Part shown: piece after piece, positions 13,589 to 19,789 of the stretch
How the letters are laid out: every line of letters begins with the position of its first letter
How positions within the stretch are numbered: the stretch's first letter is position 1
The notes under the pieces: generated by a model
What the model was told of the DNA's origin: nothing
What the model saw: the letters and a program-made list of their open reading frames with translations, nothing else
The model's database searches: none
Program-made: the position numbers and the translations under genes
Source of the DNA: DAHVFY01 sp040388665
Lineage (GTDB): Bacteria > Chlamydiota > Chlamydiia > Chlamydiales > Rhabdochlamydiaceae
Direction: 5' to 3'
Assembly (NCBI GenBank): GCA_040388665.1
Contig: JAZKBL010000007.1
Span: 1-20,991 of the forward strand
DNA length: 20,991 nucleotides

Positions 13589-14392
13589 ATGAATAAAACT
13601 CAAAGAATCTTTAACGCACTCCTAACAGTAACGGCAATAACAAGTCTTCTTAGCGCTCTGTCAGATAACCTTATTCCTACATTTTCCTTACAAAAACTTC
13701 TCAGTCTCTCCTTAAACGGCATCAAACAAGGTCATCTATGGCAGCTGGTTTCTTACCTTTTTGTCCAACCATTAGATCAAGGCGTCACTTTTTCTTTTCT
13801 TTTTAGAGTCGCCTTTAATAGTTATCTCCTCTGGTTTCTTGGAGGCTCCATCTTACACAAAAGAGGGATGCTTCATTTTTTATCGCTCTATTTTTTAGGT
13901 GGGCTAATTGCCGGCCTTGCAATTCTAGGGTTGTTATTCACCACCACCTCCTTGCTTTTTTACGCAGGAAATATGACAGGACTTTATTCTTTGATGATCG
14001 CATGGATCACCCTTAATCCAAAAGCCACCCTCCCCTTTTTACTCGGCATACCCATCAAAGCAAAAAACATTGTCTTCATATCTCTTGGCATTAATCTTTT
14101 TATTGATTTGTCTTCAGGAAATTGGATCTATGCAATCTCTTATCTGATTGCCGCACTTTTTGGCTACCTCTACGGACGTCTTATAAGAACACAAAAAGAA
14201 GCACCTTTATATACACAGGCTAAAATTTTCGATTTTAAAACGGGAAAAGCTGTCCTCAATGACGAACAGTTCCTTGAAGAAATGCTTTCAAAAATTTCCT
14301 TTCAAGGAAAAAAAAGCCTCACATGGAAAGAGCGCTTTCGTCTTAGAAAAATCACGAAACGGCAGAAGAAAAACCGCAATCGTCCAGAGTAA
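13589..14392 (+). CDS. Rhomboid-fold membrane protein lacking catalytic residues
   Basis: 267 aa. About six hydrophobic segments lie between residues 10 and 197, followed by a basic cytoplasmic tail (LTWKERFRLRKITKRQKKNRN). Rhomboid landmarks are GHLWQLVSYLF (48-58), the WFLGGSILHKRG loop (82-93), FLGGLIAGL (102-110), and GLYSLMIAWITLNP (131-144) corresponding to the TM4 end. The GxSG nucleophile motif is replaced by GNMTG (127-131), and the TM6 His position reads YAISYLIAALFGYLYG (181-196) with no His. Inferred: a pseudoprotease comparable in principle to iRhom/Derlin proteins, perhaps a membrane chaperone or adaptor. It is divergent from rpmE and converges on the next gene. No clear Shine-Dalgarno; the start is simply the first ATG. 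Confidence 0.7.
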   Translation: MNKTQRIFNALLTVTAITSLLSALSDNLIPTFSLQKLLSLSLNGIKQGHLWQLVSYLFVQPLDQGVTFSFLFRVAFNSYLLWFLGGSILHKRGMLHFLSLYFLGGLIAGLAILGLLFTTTSLLFYAGNMTGLYSLMIAWITLNPKATLPFLLGIPIKAKNIVFISLGINLFIDLSSGNWIYAISYLIAALFGYLYGRLIRTQKEAPLYTQAKIFDFKTGKAVLNDEQFLEEMLSKISFQGKKSLTWKERFRLRKITKRQKKNRNRPE

Positions 14393-14417
14393 CTTTAAAA
14401 TGACTCCTTATAAGTTT

Positions 14418-14636
14418 TTAAGATTGTTCGTTGAGGTAGGCGAGGTAGGCCATGCGCGCTGTCATTAAACCTTCGAGAATTCCTTCTTCGTAACGAAAAT
14501 AGGGATGTGTTTCAAGCTCTGGAAAATCATTAGGCTGCAATAGGTCATCTTGAGTGATGCGTGGCACAATACGTTCGGCACACGCATAAATTTTTTTATT
14601 TTGAGCTTCAATCAACTCATCAAATATTTTTTTCAT
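14418..14636 (-). CDS. Small acidic hypothetical protein downstream of tadA
   Basis: 72 aa, soluble, no recognised motif: charged, with FDELIEAQNKKIYACAERIVPRI at the N-terminus, an acidic-proline segment (DDLLQPNDFPELETHPYF), and a helical end rich in Ala/Leu/Met/Tyr. ATG at 14636 has AGAGG seven bases upstream and overlaps the tadA 3' end by 17 bases, so it is expressed with tadA. By position it may correspond to the small gene next to the deaminase gene in Chlamydia (CT845, from memory); I cannot confirm this. Confidence 0.65.
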   Translation of the reverse strand: MKKIFDELIEAQNKKIYACAERIVPRITQDDLLQPNDFPELETHPYFRYEEGILEGLMTARMAYLAYLNEQS

Positions 14637-15090
14637 TTCTTAACCTCTGCTCTTTAAAAAATTGCCTAATAAGCGCTGCTGACTCATTTTCAAGAATGCC
14701 TTTACGAACAATAATTTGATGAATCGGATGTGAAAGATCAAGCACATTTGTAAAACTTCCATGAGCACCATGACGTTTGTCGGGAGCCCCCCAAACAAGA
14801 GTTGATATACGAGAAAGAAACATAGCCCCCGCACACATGCAACAAGGCTCTAATGTACAATAAAGAGTGCATTCCAAAAGGCGCCAATTATCAAGCTTGT
14901 TTGCAGCCCCTTTTAAACAAAGCACCTCAGCATGAGCTGTTGCATCCTTGAGAAACTCCACCTGGTTATGCGCTCTTGCAATGACCTCCCCTTTATATAC
15001 GATGACAGCACCTATGGGAACTTCTCCCTTAGCATATGCGACCATAGCTTCAGCTAAAGCCTCTTTCATAAACTCACAATCTTCTAACAT
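14620..15090 (-). CDS. tadA: tRNA-specific adenosine deaminase
   Basis: 156 aa from ATG at 15090; converts A34 of tRNA-Arg(ACG) to inosine. Zinc/catalytic motifs are HAE (53-55) and PCCMC (82-86), with VPIGAVIV and WGAPDKRHGAHGS as in the family. Start decision: the frame can be opened 11 codons earlier at TTG 15123, but ATG 15090 has AGAAGG four bases upstream, and the family begins close to the F-M-x-x-A-L helix (here residues 7-12). The 3' end overlaps the next small gene. Lies divergent from rpsO. Confidence 0.94.
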   Translation of the reverse strand: MLEDCEFMKEALAEAMVAYAKGEVPIGAVIVYKGEVIARAHNQVEFLKDATAHAEVLCLKGAANKLDNWRLLECTLYCTLEPCCMCAGAMFLSRISTLVWGAPDKRHGAHGSFTNVLDLSHPIHQIIVRKGILENESAALIRQFFKEQRLRNEKNI

Positions 15091-15389
15091 TCTACCTTCT
15101 GAAATATACCCAAGTGAATTCAAAATTTGGGCATAATTGCAATTATCTTTTATTTAAATTTTTTAATTTCCGGGTAATTTTATCTTTAAAATCATCGCTC
15201 GAGACTCTCTAAAAAGCACATTATGCCAAACAACCCTTTTCTTTAATCATTATGATTCCCCATTAAGAGCAAATGTGGTAGACTTAGGGTATGAATGTAG
15301 CATGCCGGCCCGGAAATGGCAAGTCGCCTTTTCAGACCGGCAATCAAAGTTTTTCCACCTTTAACTCTCAATGCAGGGAGATACTTTAG
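15091..15389. other. Divergent tadA-rpsO intergenic region
   Basis: 299 bases without a gene. The tadA-proximal half (15091-15230) is very AT-rich with poly-A/T runs and no promoter I would defend. The rpsO-proximal part holds the nested hairpin at 15303-15342 and a GGGAG ribosome-binding site about nine bases before ATG 15390. No tRNA and no small open frame with a ribosome-binding site was seen. Confidence 0.7.
15303..15342 (+). promoter_or_regulatory. Nested hairpin in the rpsO leader
   Basis: Outer stem TGCCGG/CCGGCA (15303-15308 with 15337-15342). Inside it is a second stem GAAAtGGC/GCCtTTTC (15313-15320 with 15326-15333) with one T-T mismatch and loop AAGTC. It lies about 50 bases before the uS15 start. 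uS15 represses its own mRNA through structured leaders in several bacteria, so autoregulation is plausible but unproven here. Confidence 0.55.
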
Positions 15390-15659
15390 ATGTCACTAGA
15401 CAAGGGTACCAAAGAAGAAATTACAAAGAAGTTTCAACTTCATGAAAAGGACACTGGATCCGCTGATGTACAGATTGCAATCCTTACAGAGAGAATTGCA
15501 GAATTAACAGAACACTTGAAGCTAGCTCCTAAGGACCATGGCTCAAGACTTGCTCTACTTAAACTCGTCGGTCAAAGACGCAAACTTCTTGATTATCTCA
15601 ATTCGACAGATACTAAGCGCTACCAAAATCTAATTATGCGCTTAAACCTCCGTAAATAA
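15390..15659 (+). CDS. rpsO: 30S ribosomal protein uS15
   Basis: 89 aa, standard length; binds the central domain of 16S rRNA. KGTKEEITKKFQLHEKDTGSADVQIAILTERIAELTEHLKLAPKDHGSRLALLKLVGQRRKLLDYL is the family core, including DTGSADVQ and the rRNA-binding DxxSRxxLxxLVxxRRxLLxYL. The GGGAG ribosome-binding site is well placed. It precedes pnp in the widely conserved rpsO-pnp order. Confidence 0.98.
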   Translation: MSLDKGTKEEITKKFQLHEKDTGSADVQIAILTERIAELTEHLKLAPKDHGSRLALLKLVGQRRKLLDYLNSTDTKRYQNLIMRLNLRK

Positions 15660-15675
15660 GTTTTACAGAATATAC

Positions 15676-15699
15676 GGCCGTTTTCAGCGGCCTTTATTT
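15676..15699 (+). terminator. First of two hairpins after rpsO
   Basis: GGCCG (15676-15680) pairs with CGGCC (15688-15692) across a 7-base loop, followed by TTTATTT. It lies 17 bases after the rpsO stop. The stem is short and the T tract interrupted, so it is probably a weak terminator or mRNA 3'-end stabiliser. Confidence 0.6.
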
Positions 15700-15705
15700 C
15701 ATTTG

Positions 15706-15726
15706 GGCCGTTTAAAACGGCCTTTT
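15706..15726 (+). terminator. Second hairpin after rpsO, terminator-like
   Basis: A 17-base inverted repeat, GGCCGTTT with AAACGGCC around a single A (realistically a 6-bp stem with a 5-base loop), is followed directly by TTTT. It uses the same stem sequence as the first hairpin 30 bases upstream. Confidence 0.7.
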
Positions 15727-15730
15727 CCAT

Positions 15731-15760
15731 TTGCTCCTAATATTAACATTCTTGTATAGT
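15731..15760 (+). promoter_or_regulatory. Candidate pnp promoter
   Basis: TTGCTC (15731-15736), 18-base spacer, TATAGT (15755-15760, 5 of 6). It lies between the rpsO terminators and the pnp leader stem and would give a leader of about 95 bases. Consensus inference only. Confidence 0.4.
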
Positions 15761-15771
15761 CTTCAAAAAAT

Positions 15772-15831
15772 GGGATGAAGTGCCCTTCTGAGCGGAATAC
15801 TCTTATTCTTTTCCGATGGTCAATTCATCCC
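15772..15831 (+). promoter_or_regulatory. Long-range stem in the pnp leader
   Basis: GGGATGAA (15772-15779) and TTCATCCC (15824-15831) are exact reverse complements. The 44-base loop holds a smaller hairpin, either CGGAA/TTCCG (15793-15797 with 15811-15815) or GAATA/TATTC (15795-15799 with 15804-15808). The position matches the leader stem of E. coli pnp, where RNase III cleavage allows PNPase to repress its own synthesis. Confidence 0.55.
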
Positions 15832-15862
15832 CCATCAATAAATACCGGAGATTTAAAATTAT

Positions 15863-17968
15863 ATGAACTTACCTACAAAAACTATGACCATTTCAGTAGG
15901 GGGAAAAGACCTCATATTTGAAACAGGAAAAATTGCAAGACAAGCACATGGCGCCGTAACATTACGCGTTGGCGACACAATCATTTTATCAACAGCATGC
16001 TTTGGACCAAGTCCTGAAGGCATCGACTTTTTTCCTTTACGTGTTGATTATCAGGAGAAGTTTTCATCTACAGGCAGAACGCTTGGCGGATTTATTAAGC
16101 GCGAAGGTCGTCCTACAGAAAGAGAAATTCTCGCAAGCAGACTCATTGACCGCCCTCTAAGACCTTTGTTTGAAGAAGGATACTACGNNNNNNNNNNTCT
16201 TTCTTATGTATTGTCCTATGATAGCATTCATGCTCCAGAACCTCTTGCGATCTGCGCTGCTTCCGCGGCACTTGTCATCTCTGAAATTCCTCTTATTAAA
16301 CCTGTTGGCGGCGTACGCGTCGGAATGATTGATGGAGCTTTCATCATCAACCCTACAATCGAAGAGATGAAAAAATCTCGACTTGATCTCGTTCTTGCAG
16401 GAACTGAAGATGCTATTTTAATGATTGAAGGTTCTTGCGACTTTCTTACAGAAGAACAAATTCTAGATGCAGTCAATGAAGGACACGCCGCTATCCGCAC
16501 AATTTGCCAAGCTTTAAGTGATTGGCAGAATGTTATTGGAAAACCAAAAAAACGGGACACGCTCCGCTCTTCTCATAAAGAGCTTGCAGAAGAAGTTGAG
16601 ACTTTAACTGGAGCGCGCGTCAAGCAAGCTTTTCGCATCAAAGAAAAAAATCAGCGAGAACTTACGATTGCTGAGGTCTCAAAATCCCTTACAGACACTC
16701 TTTGTCCCGAAAATGGAGAAGCAAAGTATCCAAAAACAGCAGTACTTGCATCCTTTAAAAAAGTGCAAGCACAGCACATGCGCCACATGATTCTCTCAGA
16801 GAATTGTCGCTCTGACGGTAGAAAATGTGATGAAGTTCGGGGAATCAATATCGAAAATGGCATTTTACCTCGAACACATGGCAGCGCCCTTTTCACACGC
16901 GGCGAAACGCAATCTCTTGCTGTATGCACCCTTGGCGGAGAAACTATGGCTCAACGTTATGAAACGCTTCACGGCGAAAGCAGTCATCGTTTTTATCTCC
17001 AGTATTCCTTCCCTCCATTTTCTGTAGGAGAAGTTGGTCGTATGGGATCACCTGGTCGTAGAGAAATCGGCCATGGAAAACTTGCTGAACGTGCACTTGC
17101 TATGACCTTACCCTCTCAAGAAAACTTCCCTTATGTCATCCGTCTTGAATCGAATATCACAGAATCCAATGGTTCTTCTTCCATGGCATCTGTTTGCGGC
17201 GGTTGCCTTGCACTTATGGATGCAGGTGTTCCTATTAAGCATCCAATTGCAGGTATTGCAATGGGTCTTATCCTCGAAGGAAAAAACTATGCCATCCTTT
17301 CTGATATCTTGGGAGCAGAAGATGCTCTAGGAGATATGGATTTTAAAGTGACTGGTAATGCTCACGGTATTACAGCTTTTCAATTAGACATCAAAATCGA
17401 AGGTATTACCCCTCATATCATGCAAGCGGCTCTTGCTCAAGCAAGACAGGGCAGACTCCACATCCTGAATAAAATGCTCGAAGCGATGCCTAAAGCAAAA
17501 GAACAACTTTCGACTTACGCACCACGCATCGAAACAATGCAAGTGAAACCAAGCAAGATCGGAACAATCATCGGCCCTTCAGGTAAACAAATCCGTGCGA
17601 TTATTGAAGAAACTGGTGTTCAAATCGATATCAATGACAGTGGTCTTGTCAGTATCTCTTCAACAAACAAAGAAGCTATGGAAAAAGCAAAAAACATCAT
17701 CCATAACCTTGTTGCTGAAGTCAAAATTGATGAAGTCTATAAAGGCCGTATTGTTTCCATCGTTCCTTTTGGTGTGTTTGTTGAGATCTGCGGTAAAGAA
17801 GGTCTCTGCCATATTTCCGAGCTCTCTCATACACGTATCAATGATATTAATGACATTTATAAAGTCGGCGATATCCTTGAGGTAAAAGTGATTGATGTTA
17901 ACCCACGCGGTCAAATCAAACTAAGTCATAGAGCTCTTCTCCCAGCTCCTGCACGTACAGGCGGGTAA
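15863..17968 (+). CDS. pnp: Polyribonucleotide nucleotidyltransferase (contains assembly gap)
   Basis: About 701 aa; phosphorolytic 3'-5' exoribonuclease of the RNA degradosome. First RNase PH domain (ETGKIARQAHGAV, VDYQEKFSSTGRT.GGFIKREGRPTEREIL.SRLIDRPLRPLF), helical linker, then second RNase PH domain (RSDGRKCDEVRGI, YSFPPFSVGEVGRMGSPGRREIGHG, LGDMDFKVTG with the catalytic-type Asp). The KH domain is IGTIIGPSGKQIR and the S1 domain is KGRIVSIVPFGVFVEI...GLCHISELS. Ten Ns follow FEEGYY. Homologues have one more residue there (about xEVQV), so the real gap is probably 13 bases. The ribosome-binding site GGAG is 12 bases before the ATG, which is long; the next Met is seven codons in. Confidence 0.97.
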   Translation: MNLPTKTMTISVGGKDLIFETGKIARQAHGAVTLRVGDTIILSTACFGPSPEGIDFFPLRVDYQEKFSSTGRTLGGFIKREGRPTEREILASRLIDRPLRPLFEEGYYXXXXLSYVLSYDSIHAPEPLAICAASAALVISEIPLIKPVGGVRVGMIDGAFIINPTIEEMKKSRLDLVLAGTEDAILMIEGSCDFLTEEQILDAVNEGHAAIRTICQALSDWQNVIGKPKKRDTLRSSHKELAEEVETLTGARVKQAFRIKEKNQRELTIAEVSKSLTDTLCPENGEAKYPKTAVLASFKKVQAQHMRHMILSENCRSDGRKCDEVRGINIENGILPRTHGSALFTRGETQSLAVCTLGGETMAQRYETLHGESSHRFYLQYSFPPFSVGEVGRMGSPGRREIGHGKLAERALAMTLPSQENFPYVIRLESNITESNGSSSMASVCGGCLALMDAGVPIKHPIAGIAMGLILEGKNYAILSDILGAEDALGDMDFKVTGNAHGITAFQLDIKIEGITPHIMQAALAQARQGRLHILNKMLEAMPKAKEQLSTYAPRIETMQVKPSKIGTIIGPSGKQIRAIIEETGVQIDINDSGLVSISSTNKEAMEKAKNIIHNLVAEVKIDEVYKGRIVSIVPFGVFVEICGKEGLCHISELSHTRINDINDIYKVGDILEVKVIDVNPRGQIKLSHRALLPAPARTGG
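16188..16197. other. Assembly gap (10 N) in pnp
   Basis: Ten undetermined bases in the first RNase PH domain, between FEEGYY and LSYVLSYD. E. coli PNPase has ten residues between the equivalent Phe and the next strand, while this frame gives nine, so the placeholder is probably three bases short. Confidence 0.95.
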
Positions 17969-17975
17969 AATCCCT

Positions 17976-18989
17976 ATGAACCTCCCCTTTATTCAAGCCA
18001 ATAAAGTTTCTAAAGAATACAGGGGAGGTGTCTATGCTTTAAAAAACGTCTCCTTATCTATTGAGAAAGGAGAAGTTTTTGGAATTATTGGCTTAAGTGG
18101 TGCAGGAAAATCGACACTGATTCGTATTTTAGCAAATCTTATTACTCCAACAAGTGGAAAGGTTTTCTTTTCTTTAGAAGATATTAGTCAGTTTCACAAA
18201 AAAGAACTTCGCTCTTTTCGTTTTAAATGCGGCATGATCTTTCAACATTTTAATCTTTTAACATCCCGTACAGTCTTTGGCAATGTGGCTTATCCTTTAG
18301 AAATTGCAGGATATCCCCAAGAAAAAATCGCCGCTCGAGTAGATGAACTCCTGCGCCTTGTCGGTTTAAGTAATAAAAAACATTCTTATCCTATAGCTTT
18401 AAGCGGTGGAGAAAAACAACGCGTTGGCATCGCAAGAGCTTTAGCTCATCATCCAGAAGTTCTTTTCTGTGATGAAGCAACTTCTGCTCTTGATCCCAAA
18501 ACAACGCAGGAGATCCTGACACTTCTTCGAGATCTCAACCGCAATTTGGGTGTGACTATCGTTCTCATTACCCATGAAATGGATGTGATCAAACAGATTT
18601 GCCATAAAGTAGCTGTTTTAGAAAATGGCACTGTTGTCGAATCTGGCCCTGTTGCAGAGGTTTTTGCAGAACCAAAACATCCTACAACGCAAAAATTTTT
18701 ACAAAATAGCGCTCATGAAATCCCCGAACATTTTTATAAACCGCCGAATCCAACGCACATGCTCTTGCGCCTTAGTTTTAAAGGGGAAACAGCCGGAAAG
18801 CCCATTATCTCCCAAATGATTCGAGAGTTTGATGTCGATGCTAATATTCTTCTCGGATGGGTCGACAATTTGCAAACAAATATTGTAGGCACACTTGTCA
18901 TCGAAATCCAAGGAAAAGAAGATAACTTACAAAAAGCACTCGCTTTTCTTCACTTAAATAAAATCCACTGCGAGGTGATGAAAAAATGA
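17976..18989 (+). CDS. metN: Methionine-type ABC transporter ATPase
   Basis: 337 aa; ATP-hydrolysing subunit of an importer for methionine or related amino acids. Walker A GLSGAGKST (39-47), Q-loop FQHFNLL, signature LSGGEKQRVGIARAL (usually LSGGQKQR), Walker B VLFCDEATSALD and the H-loop LITHEMDVI are present. A C-terminal NIL domain (about 260-337, LLRLSFKGETAGKPIISQMIREF...) is the methionine-sensing regulatory domain of MetN. It begins seven bases after the pnp stop with no good ribosome-binding site, so it is probably co-transcribed with pnp. It overlaps metI by four bases. Confidence 0.92.
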   Translation: MNLPFIQANKVSKEYRGGVYALKNVSLSIEKGEVFGIIGLSGAGKSTLIRILANLITPTSGKVFFSLEDISQFHKKELRSFRFKCGMIFQHFNLLTSRTVFGNVAYPLEIAGYPQEKIAARVDELLRLVGLSNKKHSYPIALSGGEKQRVGIARALAHHPEVLFCDEATSALDPKTTQEILTLLRDLNRNLGVTIVLITHEMDVIKQICHKVAVLENGTVVESGPVAEVFAEPKHPTTQKFLQNSAHEIPEHFYKPPNPTHMLLRLSFKGETAGKPIISQMIREFDVDANILLGWVDNLQTNIVGTLVIEIQGKEDNLQKALAFLHLNKIHCEVMKK

Positions 18990-19660
18990 CACCTGATAAC
19001 TGGGACCTAATCCTTCAGCTCATTCCCTTGCAAACATGGAACACCCTTTACATGGTGATCACATCCACCTTCTTTGCTGTCATCATTGGTTTACCTCTAG
19101 GCATTATTTTAACCTTAACAGGTAAAGGCCATATCAAAGAGCACATCTATCTTTACAAAACTTTAGAGACTGTGGTGAATATAGGCAGATCCTTTCCCTT
19201 CGCCATTCTTATGGTGGCTCTTATCCCTCTAACACGTCTGATTGTAGGAACAAGCCTTGGAACAACCGCATCTATCATCCCTTTAACAATTGCTGCAGCT
19301 CCTTTTATTGCGCGTCTTGTTGAGTCGAGTTTAAAAGAGGTCGACAAGCAACTCATAGAAGCAGCGATTGTCATGGGATCCAATACACGACAAATCGTTC
19401 AAAAAATCCTGCTGCCGGAAGCCTTACCCTCGCTTATTTCCGCAATCACTTTAACAATGGTTAATCTCATTGGCTATAGTGCCATGGCAGGTCTTGTTGG
19501 CGGCGGCGGCCTCGGACAAGTCGCCATTCAATACGGCTATCAGCGCTTTAACGGCGTTATCATGTGCACGACCGTCATTCTCCTTATCCTTCTCGTTCAA
19601 GCAGTGCAATGGATAGGTAATAGTATTACTTACTCGATTCTCCGCAAACGCAGCGCTTAA
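18986..19660 (+). CDS. metI: Methionine-type ABC transporter permease
   Basis: 224 aa integral membrane protein with about five hydrophobic segments (for example TLYMVITSTFFAVIIGLPLG near the N-terminus). The cytoplasmic EAA loop EAAIVMGSNTRQIVQKILLPEALP contacts MetN. The NIGRSFPFAILMVALIPLTRLIVGTSLG and SAMAGLVGGGGLGQVAIQYGYQRF stretches are characteristic of MetI. It overlaps metN as ATGA, so the two are coupled. No metQ substrate-binding lipoprotein follows; the next gene is on the other strand. Confidence 0.93.
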   Translation: MTPDNWDLILQLIPLQTWNTLYMVITSTFFAVIIGLPLGIILTLTGKGHIKEHIYLYKTLETVVNIGRSFPFAILMVALIPLTRLIVGTSLGTTASIIPLTIAAAPFIARLVESSLKEVDKQLIEAAIVMGSNTRQIVQKILLPEALPSLISAITLTMVNLIGYSAMAGLVGGGGLGQVAIQYGYQRFNGVIMCTTVILLILLVQAVQWIGNSITYSILRKRSA

Positions 19661-19751
19661 AGTTAACTTAATCTTAAAATCGCACCCGCATGCATGCCCG
19701 CACCTCATCTTTTATCCAGAGGACGCGTGATTTGATGCAATAAAATCCAAG

Positions 19752-19777
19752 TGGCGCACGATATTTATCGTACGCCA
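19752..19777. terminator. Hairpin between convergent metI and the adhesin-like gene
   Basis: A 26-base near-perfect inverted repeat (TGGCG-x-ACGATA / TATCGT-x-CGCCA, one C-A mismatch, 2-base loop) lies in the 129-bp convergent spacer. Neither side has a long T tract, so it is more likely a bidirectional weak terminator or 3'-end barrier. The same spacer holds the 10-base palindrome GCATGCATGC at 19688-19697. Confidence 0.55.
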
Positions 19778-19789
19778 AGATTGATATGA

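Noticed and set aside
15091..15123. Longer tadA start at TTG 15123
   Set aside because: ATG 15090 has a ribosome-binding site and matches the family N-terminus; the extra 11 residues are unlike TadA.
15137..15300. Possible small RNA or tRNA in the tadA-rpsO gap
   Set aside because: No cloverleaf, no strong promoter-terminator pair; only AT-rich low-complexity sequence.
19688..19697. GCATGCATGC palindrome as an operator
   Set aside because: It lies downstream of two convergent genes, where an operator is unlikely; probably chance in a short spacer.
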